Part shown: one piece after another, positions 17,023-25,289 of the stretch
How the letters are laid out: every line of letters begins with the position of its first letter
Numbering within the stretch: position 1 is the stretch's first letter
Assembly (NCBI GenBank): GCA_006383075.2
Contig: SMNH02000003.1
Location: 364,496-428,495, forward strand
DNA length: 64,000 bases
Direction: 5' to 3'
From: Kordia sp. TARA_039_SRF
GTDB taxonomy: Bacteria > Bacteroidota > Bacteroidia > Flavobacteriales > Flavobacteriaceae
Notes under the pieces: model-generated
What the model was told of the DNA's origin: nothing
What the model saw: only the letters and a program-made list of their open reading frames with translations
Databases searched by the model: none
Position numbers and translations under genes: made by a program

Positions 17023-17337
17023 ATGAATTATCATATTTTTTATGCACATATCAGAAACCAAATCACAACCGAGCTTTTAAAACAGCCAGAGTATCTATCT
17101 GACATTGAGCAAAAAATATCTTTTCAAAACAGTGAGACCATCTACACCTTTTGCAACGAAGCCGCGCATATATTTTATTCCATCCAAAATTTGTTGAGTT
17201 TAAAATCCACCAGCGATATCACTAATTCTTTGCAGAGCTACACGAATGCAATTTTCGCGCATTTAATCAAAGGGAAAAAATTACCAGCCCTTGATCTTAT
17301 TTTGGCAGCAGCAGAAGCTCTATCGCCACTTCTCTAA
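17023..17337 (+). CDS. hypothetical protein
   Basis: A 104-residue mostly helical protein (MNYHIFYAHIRNQI...). It has a GGGGG-containing ribosome site before the ATG. No motif is recognised. It is followed by the DUF-like gene at 17465. It belongs to the group of proteobacterial-type genes with SSB and ArdC. Confidence 0.55.
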   Translation: MNYHIFYAHIRNQITTELLKQPEYLSDIEQKISFQNSETIYTFCNEAAHIFYSIQNLLSLKSTSDITNSLQSYTNAIFAHLIKGKKLPALDLILAAAEALSPLL

Positions 17338-17464
17338 GAACACATCTTCCGACAGTAACTTTTTCATTTTTAACGAAAAACTCAAAACTTTGAGCGCGCA
17401 TCCATATGTCCGCATTTGGATTGGTGCGCGCTCAAACCCTCAACCCATGAATGAAAGGATTTTC

Positions 17465-17821
17465 ATGAACCCAAAACACACCAAACTAAAACTACGTTAC
17501 ATCATTCACAATGAGCCAGGCTCAATCAAAGCGTTTGTAGCACAAGAACTGCTTTCCAAAAAAAATTATCAAGCATTCTTTGACACGCTATTCATAAAGG
17601 GCTGTGCCTGCGGCGTAGTTTCATCACTCAAACATTACGATCAAACACATTACTTTTTTGATAAATATTACGACCAAATCGAAACGCTACGTCTAGAGCG
17701 AGATGATGAGCCGTATGATCCTATACCACTGCAATATGACCTGAAAACCACCTTGGCATGGTTTGCCTTTGAGCAAACCGCTTCCGATTTGGCTTATGAA
17801 TTGGGCATTTATGACACGTAA
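17465..17821 (+). CDS. hypothetical protein near SSB/ArdC
   Basis: A protein of 118 residues from the ATG at 17465, which is preceded by GAAAGGA at about seven bases. Alternatives are 17447 or 17291. It contains a helical NEPGSIKAFVAQELLSKKNYQAFF, the Cys pair CAC in IKGCACGVVSSL, and a closing region TLAWFAFEQTASDLAYELGI. I do not recognise a function. Genes of this shape occur next to ardC in mobile elements; this is a recollection, not a search result. Confidence 0.55.
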   Translation: MNPKHTKLKLRYIIHNEPGSIKAFVAQELLSKKNYQAFFDTLFIKGCACGVVSSLKHYDQTHYFFDKYYDQIETLRLERDDEPYDPIPLQYDLKTTLAWFAFEQTASDLAYELGIYDT

Positions 17822-18116
17822 TAATGAGTCAAAGACGCTTATTTGTGCGATTACATCGCGTGCTTTAGGGAGTTCCCCCTCGCGCGCGGCAATTTGGAAG
17901 CCAAAACAATTTGAAAAATGCGGTTGCGTAGCCGTCCTATTTTTAAAATTCTTTTGCCCAAGGCTTAGCTAAAGCACGCTTCCGGCATTGCCACTTTCTC
18001 ACCCCCTGTTCGCCACATGGCAGGAGTTATGTCAGACGCACAATGCTTCGCATCAGCGTTTAACAAACTCCTTTTCCAAAGGATTTTTTAAACCAAAGAC
18101 ATGAAAGGAAAATCAA
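17822..18116. other. noncoding stretch before ssb
   Basis: This stretch contains GC-rich segments (GGGAGTTCCCCCTCGCGCG) and ends in a GAAAGGA ribosome site for the next gene. A short frame here (17763-17972) is a shadow and is rejected. No RNA gene is identified. Confidence 0.4.
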
Positions 18117-18536
18117 ATGTCAAACAAACCTAACAACGAAAAAATATCAGAAACAAACCAAACAGAGCAAAAGCTTTTTGCAGATACAAATATCTCTATG
18201 AAGTCCGGGCGCTTAACCCGCGATGCTCAAATTATAGCAGATGGTAAGTTTGTGAAATTTTCCATTGCCGCCAATAAACAATATTTAGGCAGTGATGGCG
18301 AAGTGAAATCAAACGTCAATTACTTCAATGCGCTTGTCTCCAGCAATCTATCGGAGGCTTTCGAGGTCGCTAAAAACCTTAAAAAAGGTGATTGGGTGTA
18401 TTTCAAAGGCGAAGACGCCACCCAAAGCTTTGACACCCCCGAGGGCTACCGCAAAACAGAAACCACCACCTTTGCGTATCAAGTCACACTCAAAAAAGAA
18501 AAGAGTGATGATGCGCCCGCGGCGGACGTTGCCTAA
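18117..18536 (+). CDS. ssb: single-stranded DNA-binding protein (SSB-like)
   Basis: A 139-residue OB-fold protein: SMKSGRLTRDAQIIADGKFVKFSIAANK, SNVNYFNALVSS, then LKKGDWVYFKGEDATQSFD and TTTFAYQVTLKKEK. The strand pattern is that of SSB (GRLTRDPQ...VKFSIA...), although the region that would carry GDxVxVxG is altered and the acidic tail DDAPAADVA is only short. It would protect single-stranded DNA that enters during transfer. It lies 70 bases upstream of ardC on the same strand; together they form an establishment module. GAAAGGAAAATCAA precedes the ATG. Confidence 0.85.
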   Translation: MSNKPNNEKISETNQTEQKLFADTNISMKSGRLTRDAQIIADGKFVKFSIAANKQYLGSDGEVKSNVNYFNALVSSNLSEAFEVAKNLKKGDWVYFKGEDATQSFDTPEGYRKTETTTFAYQVTLKKEKSDDAPAADVA

Positions 18537-18606
18537 ATCTCGACGAAGGGAACAGGCGCTTTGTCTGTTCTCTTCTTTCTCCCCTCTAACGCCAACGGAG
18601 TATAGC

Positions 18607-19530
18607 ATGACCAAACAAAAAACAGATATACGTCAGCATGTCACCAATCAAATAATTGAACTTTTAGAAACGGTGAGTATCGAAGATTACCAGCCGCCTT
18701 TTGCCAATCTTGCCACGCAAGGGATTCCCGAAAACCCCACCACAGGCAATCAATATCAAGGCATCAATATTTTATCGCTTTGGTTCAACCAACAATCAAA
18801 AGGTTTTTCATCGAATGAGTGGGCTACTTTTAATCAATGGAAAACCGCCGGAGCAAATGTGCGTAAAGGTGAAAAAGGATCACGCATAATTTTCTACAAA
18901 ACACTTACTGCTTCTGAAAAAGATGAAAACGGCAATGAGCAGGAGCGTAAAATCCCCATGCTTAAAGCCTATACGGTATTCAATGCCAACCAAGTCGATA
19001 ATTATAATTACACAGAAGGTTCACTCCCCTCGCAGCTTAACAAGGTTGTTCGCATTCACTTAGCAGATGAATTTTGTAAATACACAGGGGCAGATATTCG
19101 CACCACTGACGAAAATCGCGCGTATTATGATACGGAGCGTGACATTATACACATGCCCGATCAGTCACGTTTTCTTGATACCAAGCATGCCGATGCCACC
19201 GAACATTACTATGCAACTAAGTTTCATGAATTAATTCACTGGACCGGTCCTGAATATCGCACAAATAGAGAAACACTACATAGCGTTTCGGATATTGGCG
19301 CGTATGCACAAGAAGAACTTGTGGCCGAACTCGGTGCAGCCTTTTTATGTGCGCAATACGGCATTACCCAAACACAACCAGAACATCATGCCATCTATAT
19401 CAAATCATGGCTTAAAGCGCTTAAAAATGACAAAGCCTATATTTTTAAAGCCGCAGCCGAGGCAATGAAATCCGTCGATTATTTAAATGAATTGAACACG
19501 CAAAGGCACAGCTATGAATCAATGCTTTAA
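18607..19530 (+). CDS. ardC: ArdC-family antirestriction protein
   Basis: A 307-residue protein (the longer frame from 18328 overlaps ssb and is rejected). The N-terminal ssDNA-binding half shows NPTTGNQYQGINILSLW, GFSSNEWATFNQWKTAGANV and RKGEKGSRIIFYK, all ArdC signatures. The C-terminal half is zincin-like with the HExxH motif HELIHWTG (about residues 208-215) and a later ELVAELGAAF glutamate. It protects incoming plasmid DNA from restriction. It overlaps the methylase-like gene by 17 bases. The position next to ssb fits a leading-region establishment cassette. Very recognisable family. Confidence 0.93.
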   Translation: MTKQKTDIRQHVTNQIIELLETVSIEDYQPPFANLATQGIPENPTTGNQYQGINILSLWFNQQSKGFSSNEWATFNQWKTAGANVRKGEKGSRIIFYKTLTASEKDENGNEQERKIPMLKAYTVFNANQVDNYNYTEGSLPSQLNKVVRIHLADEFCKYTGADIRTTDENRAYYDTERDIIHMPDQSRFLDTKHADATEHYYATKFHELIHWTGPEYRTNRETLHSVSDIGAYAQEELVAELGAAFLCAQYGITQTQPEHHAIYIKSWLKALKNDKAYIFKAAAEAMKSVDYLNELNTQRHSYESML

Positions 19531-20251
19531 TGACTTTTCTAAAATCATGCATGGTATAGGGCGGACATTTGAACTTTCAAAAGTGTTTAATGACCTACTT
19601 ACCATGTCGATCTGTGCCTTTCATCGCACCAATATTCAAAGTCGGTTGCAGGAAAAAGATGAGCAGAACGAAGCGTTATACATGAACACAATCAAAGTTT
19701 ATGAACGTGAAACTTTAAATGAATTTGCAAAAGCTATGGGCATCCTACAGCTCAATGCCACGCAAAATCCATATTCCGATATTCTGGGCGAATTCTTTAT
19801 GCAAGACATCACCAAAGGTCACAACGGACAATATTTTACCCCGCATCATTTGTGCGACATGATGGCACAAATGCAAATCAGCGATTGCAAGGATGAATTT
19901 AATAAACGTGTGCTTGATCCCGCTTGCGGCAGCGGGCGCATGCTTTTGAGCGGAGCAAAGATCAATCCAAGAAACTATTTTTTCGGCGCTGATAATTCAA
20001 ACACCTGCGCAAAGATGGCAGCAGTTAATTTTTTCCTAAATGGTCTACGTGGTGAAGTCGCATGGATGAACTCCCTGTCCATGGAGTTTTATGGTGGTTG
20101 GCATGTTAATATGAATGGAATAGGTATTGTACCGATTGAAGCAGAGCAGTCGCATATCTGGTCAAAGCCGCCACAGGCAAAAGAAATTAAAACAAAATCT
20201 CAAGAACTAGATCAGGAAACATCTTTCGGTGAGCAGCTTACGTTTTTTTGA
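19514..20251 (+). CDS. N6 DNA methylase-like protein lacking NPPY
   Basis: A 245-residue methyltransferase fold with motif I DPACGSGRMLL (near residues 135-145) and a QYFTPHHLCDMM segment as in HsdM-type enzymes. The usual catalytic NPPY/F is replaced by a MNSLSMEF segment, and no target-recognition domain is present. Catalytic activity is therefore doubtful; other small mobile-element relatives share this form. The start lies inside ardC (17-base overlap). It may bind SAM or DNA as a decoy, or work with ArdC. Assignment to the methylase superfamily is safe; function is inferred. Confidence 0.78.
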   Translation: MNQCFNDFSKIMHGIGRTFELSKVFNDLLTMSICAFHRTNIQSRLQEKDEQNEALYMNTIKVYERETLNEFAKAMGILQLNATQNPYSDILGEFFMQDITKGHNGQYFTPHHLCDMMAQMQISDCKDEFNKRVLDPACGSGRMLLSGAKINPRNYFFGADNSNTCAKMAAVNFFLNGLRGEVAWMNSLSMEFYGGWHVNMNGIGIVPIEAEQSHIWSKPPQAKEIKTKSQELDQETSFGEQLTFF

Positions 20252-20299
20252 TTATTCTAGTAGAGAATCGCTAAATTTATGTAATCAAAAAAGCGCTGC

Positions 20300-21391
20300 A
20301 TGTCCAAAAGTTTTGATACAAATCTTTTAAAAGATCCGACTCTTAAAAAACTCTACGATTATGTCCTTGTTAGAAGCAGAAACATTTATAACGTTTTCGC
20401 GGATGTTTATCTTGAGAAATCAAAAAACAAAGACATTCAAATCGAATATGCATTTTCTACAAAATTTCAAGCAAGCGCATCAAAAAAGAGTAAGCACTTA
20501 TATTGTGTAAACATGCACTCACCGGTTCTACTCTTAATGAGAAGCTTATTTGATTGTTTGATGACTTTTGACGAAATCGGATTAGAAATATGCGGTAAAA
20601 CCTCTACTTCTTCAACTTTTAACAGCTTGCCTATAATTCCCGATATCAGAAACATTTCACAAAAAAAATACGTCAAAGTCACCTCAGATTTAGATAGAAC
20701 CTTTGTTTCTTCAATTTTAACAGACTTTGTTGGCACCTTTATGATGCTCCACGAGATTGGGCATGTAGTATCCGGACACGTGGAGTCATGCAAAACCTAT
20801 TTTAATGAGGACCAAGTTCTAGAAATATTTGGTTTATTAAAGCATAAAAAACTCAAAAAAATTCAACTACGTCAATCAATGGAGTTTGACGCAGATATGA
20901 TAGCTGCTCGCCTAATTCCTCAATATATAGAGCAATTATACTCTAAAACCTTAGAAGATAAGCGATATCAAAAGGCTTTTAAAAATATATACAATACTAA
21001 CTATCTACTTGAAGAATTAACAGCTCTGTCTTTGGCAGCTTTATTCACATTGTTTGTTTATATGGTTGGATCAGATAAGGATGTTGAATGCGAAAAGTCA
21101 TTTCACCCACATCCCTTATCAAGGTGTCAGTATATAAAAGATGGAATAATTCAAACACTTAAAGAAAAACATTCACTAAACCAAGAAATCCTTATAGAAC
21201 GGTATTTAACTCATATTGACCAGGTATTGATATGCTTTGATAGATTAGGAATGTACAACCCAATTCTTTTCTCTGACACCTATTTTGATAATGCAGATAA
21301 GGATATAGAAAGAATTTTTAAAATTACACGTGAAAACAGAAAGCTTTGTGAAAAATGGTCTTGGCTACCGGCAAAAGAATGGACTAAATAA
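20300..21391 (+). CDS. M48-like metallopeptidase, membrane-associated
   Basis: A 363-residue protein with zinc motif HEIGH in FMMLHEIGHVVSGH (about residues 151-164), a downstream glutamate motif EFDADMIAA (about 195) and the HPHPLSRCQYI region. This is the arrangement of M48-type gluzincins. A hydrophobic segment LAALFTLFVYMVG lies between, so it is probably membrane-attached. It has no signal peptide. Cytosolic HExxH proteins of this layout include phage-exclusion proteases; a defence role is possible. The next ORF-like sequence is on the other strand (21396-21782). Start at 20300. Confidence 0.7.
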   Translation: MSKSFDTNLLKDPTLKKLYDYVLVRSRNIYNVFADVYLEKSKNKDIQIEYAFSTKFQASASKKSKHLYCVNMHSPVLLLMRSLFDCLMTFDEIGLEICGKTSTSSTFNSLPIIPDIRNISQKKYVKVTSDLDRTFVSSILTDFVGTFMMLHEIGHVVSGHVESCKTYFNEDQVLEIFGLLKHKKLKKIQLRQSMEFDADMIAARLIPQYIEQLYSKTLEDKRYQKAFKNIYNTNYLLEELTALSLAALFTLFVYMVGSDKDVECEKSFHPHPLSRCQYIKDGIIQTLKEKHSLNQEILIERYLTHIDQVLICFDRLGMYNPILFSDTYFDNADKDIERIFKITRENRKLCEKWSWLPAKEWTK

Positions 21392-21395
21392 GATT

Positions 21396-21782
21396 TCAAT
21401 AGCTATCATACCTGTTAAGAATTTCCTCCAAATCATATACAGATTGAGGGTGCTTCTCAAAGTTTTCTCCTTCAAATACCACTACTGACTTCCCGCTTTT
21501 CTTAATTAGTTCTACTTTATAATGAAAGTCACCTATTGTTTGCGAAAAATCTTTATTACGCCATTTCTTTGTTAGGTTTTCGATATGTGTTTTTATTTCT
21601 TCAAATGCTGAATCAGACAGTCTTGAAAGGTCGATAGTTAAAGGCTCAAATAGTTCGCCTCCGCTGAATCCACCATAAGAGGATAATACGACCTGATCCT
21701 CTTTATTGACTCTTATGAAATATTTTCTAAGTGACCCAAAAATAAGTAGATATCCTTTTGAAAAAAATTGATTTTTCTTACC
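21396..21782 (-). pseudogene. open frame without a start codon, probable remnant
   Basis: The minus strand is open from 21782 to a TGA at 21396 (128 codons). It reads as a sensible protein: YLLIFGSLRKYFIRVN, VVLSSYGGFSGGELFEPL, IDLSRLSDSAFEEIKTH, and so on to NRYDSY. No ATG is in frame before the upstream stop codon (21783-21785), and no GTG or TTG fits. I interpret it as a 5'-truncated gene or one starting with a rare codon. The family is unrecognised. It is overlapped slightly by the opposite-strand membrane gene's longer frame. Confidence 0.4.
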
Positions 21783-21830
21783 TTACCATTACTTATTTAT
21801 CTCAGAAAGAGACTAAAAATTCAATGTCTT

Positions 21831-22262
21831 ATGAAAGGAATATTGAGAATACGAAAAAAGAATACTGAATCCCTTAATTTTTCAAATCAGAAAGAAAATC
21901 AACCTTTTGATGGTTACTTTTCTAGATTAATAAAATTAATCCCCGCAGAAATAGTGTCTATATATATTCTTGGGCAAAACCTAATCCCTGAAAGAGACAA
22001 GGAAGTATTGCTTGGATTTACAGTTATTTGTTCAATCTTGTTAGTAGTGATTAGATATCAAGCCACTAAAGAAGAGGAAGAAAGTAAAACGCAATGGATG
22101 GCAATTATCATATCATTGATATCCTTTCTAATCTTTGTCTACTCCATTGGTAGCTTGTTTGAACTTTACGACTTGAAAGAAAGGTGGATTGCAACACTCA
22201 TGATGGCTTTTTGGGTTTTTATAATTCCTATAATTTATAAAGGTGACAAGAGCAGTGACTAA
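21831..22262 (+). CDS. small membrane protein, unknown function
   Basis: A 143-residue protein from the ATG at 21831; the frame extends to 21768. It has about four hydrophobic segments: LIKLIPAEIVSIYILGQ, LLGFTVICSILLVVI, MAIIISLISFLIFVYSIG and IATLMMAFWVFIIPIIY. No family is recognised. It lies between the metallopeptidase and the second parDE pair, and ends four bases inside the ParE stop region on the opposite strand. Confidence 0.6.
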   Translation: MKGILRIRKKNTESLNFSNQKENQPFDGYFSRLIKLIPAEIVSIYILGQNLIPERDKEVLLGFTVICSILLVVIRYQATKEEEESKTQWMAIIISLISFLIFVYSIGSLFELYDLKERWIATLMMAFWVFIIPIIYKGDKSSD

Positions 22263-22603
22263 ATTCTTTTAAATAATGCTTTAGCTTCTTCATCTAATGT
22301 TGGTTCTAGCTTTCTCAATCTTTCCATTAAATCCATTGAGGCATGCCGAACAGTAAGAATACAAATAGCATCATCTATAATGTCACAAATTAGAATGTGC
22401 TTTTGAATTGGATAAGCAATAAAGCGGGAAGAAATTTTTCTATTAATTTTCAATAGACCTTCATTGCTTTGCAGCAATGAAAAGCAGTCTTCAAAGCCTT
22501 GAATATAGTCTGAAGCAACTTTATCACCCCATTGCGTTGCAGAATACTCATAAATATCTTGGATATCATCCAAGGCTCTTTCAGTTAATAAAAGCCTTTT
22601 CAT
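22259..22603 (-). CDS. parE: ParE/RelE-family toxin (second pair)
   Basis: A 114-residue toxin with the family pattern: LTERALDDIQDIYEYSATQWG, then FSLLQSNEGLLKINRKI, and the C-terminal region HILICDIIDDAICILTVRHASMD, with the RHA segment common in ParE/RelE toxins. It follows the antitoxin gene with a one-base overlap (22603). It could act on gyrase or translation. It is divergent in sequence from the first pair's toxin. Confidence 0.88.
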   Translation of the reverse strand: MKRLLLTERALDDIQDIYEYSATQWGDKVASDYIQGFEDCFSLLQSNEGLLKINRKISSRFIAYPIQKHILICDIIDDAICILTVRHASMDLMERLRKLEPTLDEEAKALFKRI

Positions 22604-22866
22604 TATGAATTACGACGCTTATGTGCTCTTAAATCACTCATCAAATCCCCTGAAAACTCATGCGTGCGACCATGTATCACATCTTGATAACCTTCGATAA
22701 CTGCATTCCTAATGGCGGCTGCTTCAAGACGGTCTTTTTCATGACGGATTAAATCACGAACATATTCGCTCGGTGTAGCGTAAAGCGTTCCATTACCAGA
22801 CTGACTGGCAATGAACTTTTTCATTTCATCGGTAAGAGCTACATTAATACTTTCAGTTTTTGCCAT
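22603..22866 (-). CDS. parD: ParD-family antitoxin (second pair)
   Basis: An 87-residue protein with the ribbon-helix-helix pattern: SINVALTDEMKKFIASQ, then TPSEYVRDLIRHEKDRLE. The C-terminal tail (GRTHEFSGDLMSDLRAHKRR) would wrap the toxin. It is the first gene of the pair on the minus strand, with a perfect TTGACA -35 box upstream. Family assignment strong. Confidence 0.9.
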   Translation of the reverse strand: MAKTESINVALTDEMKKFIASQSGNGTLYATPSEYVRDLIRHEKDRLEAAAIRNAVIEGYQDVIHGRTHEFSGDLMSDLRAHKRRNS

Positions 22867-22893
22867 GAGATTGCATCCATTTGTTATAATTCA

Positions 22894-22922
22894 AAGATAT
22901 CAAATTCTTTATATATTGTCAA
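22894..22922 (-). promoter_or_regulatory. sigma-70-type promoter of second parDE
   Basis: On the minus strand TTGACA (22922-22917), 17 bases, then TATCTT (22899-22894). The perfect -35 hexamer and spacing are proteobacterial in style. The antitoxin ATG lies about 28 bases further. Confidence 0.6.
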
Positions 22923-23024
22923 TATTTGAAGGGAAATTAAAACTCCAAAATCAATCCTAGATGCACCGTTAGCACAAAACAAGCCGCTTACCATAAATAA
23001 AAACTTAACTGACAGACATCACGT

Positions 23025-23068
23025 CTAAGAGGGTACCCCCTTAGAAATCATGACGGTTCATGAACCGT
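23025..23068. repeat. two adjacent palindromes upstream of serine recombinase
   Basis: A 20-base imperfect palindrome around GGTACC (23025-23044, one mismatch pair) is followed after eight bases by a perfect 16-base palindrome ACGGTTCATGAACCGT (23053-23068). They could be the attachment or crossover site of the large serine recombinase, an operator, or RNA hairpins. Structure is seen directly; role is inference. Confidence 0.5.
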
Positions 23069-23123
23069 ATATGCCCCTTTTTGGCTTTCCCAATTTTTCG
23101 CAATTCACATACAGAAAGACTCA

Positions 23124-23318
23124 ATGTTCGATACCAAAAAAACGCCAACTGACACTATATATGAAAATATAGTGCAGGATATGCATACGCTTTACAATCA
23201 TGAAATTCATCATCATGAAGCTCATGACGCAGCTCGAAATTTCATTGGTTTCATGCAAACCTTGCTTGAGATCAAGCGTGATAAAATGTACAATGAACAG
23301 TATGAATACAGTGATTAA
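23124..23318 (+). CDS. small hypothetical protein overlapping recombinase
   Basis: A 64-residue protein with a His-rich central segment (HEIHHHEAHDAARN) and an acidic C-terminus. Its end overlaps the start of the serine recombinase, which suggests coupled expression. No family is recognised. A recombination directionality factor is possible only by position. Confidence 0.5.
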   Translation: MFDTKKTPTDTIYENIVQDMHTLYNHEIHHHEAHDAARNFIGFMQTLLEIKRDKMYNEQYEYSD

Positions 23319-24936
23319 TTTTCCAAAAAGAAAAGAAGCAAAATGTGCTGTTATTCTTGCTCGCGTATCATCAAAAGAGCAGGAAGAAGGCTACTCCATC
23401 GACGCACAAAAGCATCGACTAGAAACTTATTGTACTCGTAAGAATTTACAAATTCTCAACACATTTGAAATCACAGAAAGCTCAACAGTAGGTGATCGTA
23501 AAAAATTCATGAAGATGATTGCTTATATTAAAAAGCAAAGAAAACCTATAGCTTTGGTGTCCGATAAAGTTGATAGATTACAGCGTTCGTTCCGTGAATA
23601 CCCGTTGCTTGATGGATTAATACAAGAAGGAAGACTGGAACTTCATTTCAATACTGAAAATCAAATTATTCATCAAACATCCACCTCACATGAACGCATG
23701 ATGTGGTCAATGAGCGTTATGATGGCGCAATCCTTCGTAGATAGCATGAGAGATAACGTAAAGCGCTCACAGGAGCATAAAATACGTATAGGAGAATGGT
23801 CTGGCGCCGCACCTGTTGGATATTTAAATATTCGCAATGAACAAGGAAAAACAGATATTACGATTGACCAAGATCGCGCGCCTTTAATCAAGAAGCTTTT
23901 CTTAACCTATGCCGAAGGCGGTAAAACACTATCTGAATTAGAAGCACTTTGTAAAAAATGGGATTTAAAAAACATCAGAGGTAAGAAATCACACCTGCAA
24001 AGATCACATATTTATAAAATCCTAAATAATCCATTTTACTATGGAAAAATGCGTGTAAAGGGACACTTATATCCACACCGCTATGAGCCTATCATATCAA
24101 AAGAAATATTTGATAAATGCCAAGCCGTGATGCAAGGCTGGAATAAAAAACCATTTCAATATGCCGCAAAAGAATTTGTATTTAGAGGATTATTACAATG
24201 TGCTACCACAGGAAGGACTGTCACCGCAGATACAAAAAAGAAAACCTACAAAAGTGGTAAGGTTGCGCAATGGACATATTTAAGATGCTGGAATCCCGAT
24301 GATCCTGAAAAGAAAATGTGGGTTAGAGAAGAAAAAATTCTAAGTCAAATTGAAGAAGTTTTTAAAAAACTGACTATCCCAGAACCGCAGCTTACTAACG
24401 TTATTAAGTATATTCGTGAAGTCGACTATACAGAGCGTGAGTTTGTACGCAGACATCGGAAGGAATTGATTAAAGAACAGGATTCCATTCTAGCAAAGCT
24501 TGATTCTCTGATGGAATTGTTACTTGAACGCATAATCGACAGAAGTGATTTTACGAGAAAGAAAACAGCTCTCAATGAAAGATTGGATGAAATTGATCTC
24601 CAATTAAAGGATGACCGAAACGGAGATGAAAATTTCAAGGAAACGCTCATATCCCTTGTTGAGCTTAGCTCACAGGCTCATGAACTGTTTAAAAGTTCGA
24701 CCGTTGAGCAAAAACGAAGACTTGTAAATTTCATGTTTGCGAACCTAAATTTAAAAGGCGCAACCCTTTGTTATTCCTTGAAAAAACCCTTCGATCAGTT
24801 CATGAAATGCACTAATGATAGTCAATGGCGCATTTTAGTAAACAGACTGCGAACTAATTCGATTGATTTTTGCCATATAGATGCAATAACTTTTTATAAA
24901 AACAGCCTCTCAAATTCAGTCGGGAGCGCTGACTGA
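23302..24936 (+). CDS. large serine recombinase (site-specific integrase)
   Basis: A protein of 544 residues from the ATG at 23302 (MNTVINFPKRKEAKC; an ATG at 23293 is also possible). The N-terminal resolvase domain has AVILARVSSKEQEEGYSIDAQ with the catalytic Ser near residue 21, and the LVSDKVDRLQRSFR region. A recombinase domain (GAAPVGYLN...SHIYKILNNPFYYGKM) follows, then a partial zinc-ribbon region; only scattered cysteines remain (LLQCATTGR, LRCWNPDDP). The C-terminal coiled coil is at about 365-460. It integrates or excises DNA between att sites. It marks the right end of the proteobacterial-style block. No Bacteroidota promoter is seen. Very recognisable family. Confidence 0.93.
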   Translation: MNTVINFPKRKEAKCAVILARVSSKEQEEGYSIDAQKHRLETYCTRKNLQILNTFEITESSTVGDRKKFMKMIAYIKKQRKPIALVSDKVDRLQRSFREYPLLDGLIQEGRLELHFNTENQIIHQTSTSHERMMWSMSVMMAQSFVDSMRDNVKRSQEHKIRIGEWSGAAPVGYLNIRNEQGKTDITIDQDRAPLIKKLFLTYAEGGKTLSELEALCKKWDLKNIRGKKSHLQRSHIYKILNNPFYYGKMRVKGHLYPHRYEPIISKEIFDKCQAVMQGWNKKPFQYAAKEFVFRGLLQCATTGRTVTADTKKKTYKSGKVAQWTYLRCWNPDDPEKKMWVREEKILSQIEEVFKKLTIPEPQLTNVIKYIREVDYTEREFVRRHRKELIKEQDSILAKLDSLMELLLERIIDRSDFTRKKTALNERLDEIDLQLKDDRNGDENFKETLISLVELSSQAHELFKSSTVEQKRRLVNFMFANLNLKGATLCYSLKKPFDQFMKCTNDSQWRILVNRLRTNSIDFCHIDAITFYKNSLSNSVGSAD

Positions 24937-25289
24937 TATTATTTTCAAGGCTAGTTTTAGGATTAGGCTCTTTTTACTGACTGGCTATTAATTTATTTTC
25001 GCTCTTACATTTAAGTTTTGACTGGCGATAATTTTCTTAAAGTCTTAATTAACTATTGTTACGCCATGTCTATTGTGCACAAATTCCAAATCAGTTGCAA
25101 ATTTAGCCGTTCGCCTTTGCCCGCTTGCAAGGCAACCCTATCGGGATTTACGAACATTTTTTGCGCACAAAAAATAACCGATAAATGCCTTGCCTTTTCA
25201 TCCGCTGTGGCCATTTATGCACTGCTTTGGCACTTGCCACAATATCCGCCAAAGCATGAAAACAATGTATAATTTAAAACTTTAAAATC
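24937..25289. other. noncoding leader of a Bacteroidota-type gene
   Basis: About 350 bases with no supported gene. A longer frame (25018-25272) has an odd Cys-rich composition and is rejected. The stretch is GC-richer than its flanks (around 25100-25250) and I recall similar sequence upstream of comparable genes in other Bacteroidota, so it may be a conserved 5' leader. That recall is unverified. Confidence 0.35.

Noticed and set aside
17763-17972. 69-codon plus-strand frame
   Set aside because: Overlaps the end of the 17465 gene in another frame; treated as a shadow.
18328-18606. Longer N-terminus for ArdC
   Set aside because: This part overlaps ssb in another frame with low-complexity residues; the ArdC motifs start after the ATG at 18607.
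1-25000. Contig chimera of unrelated DNA
   Set aside because: Genes with Bacteroidota-type leaders occur both before and after the proteobacterial-style block, which fits an insertion better; not excluded without reads.
25018-25272. 84-codon plus-strand frame
   Set aside because: Cys-rich odd composition, no plausible domain, and lies in a leader upstream of a real gene.
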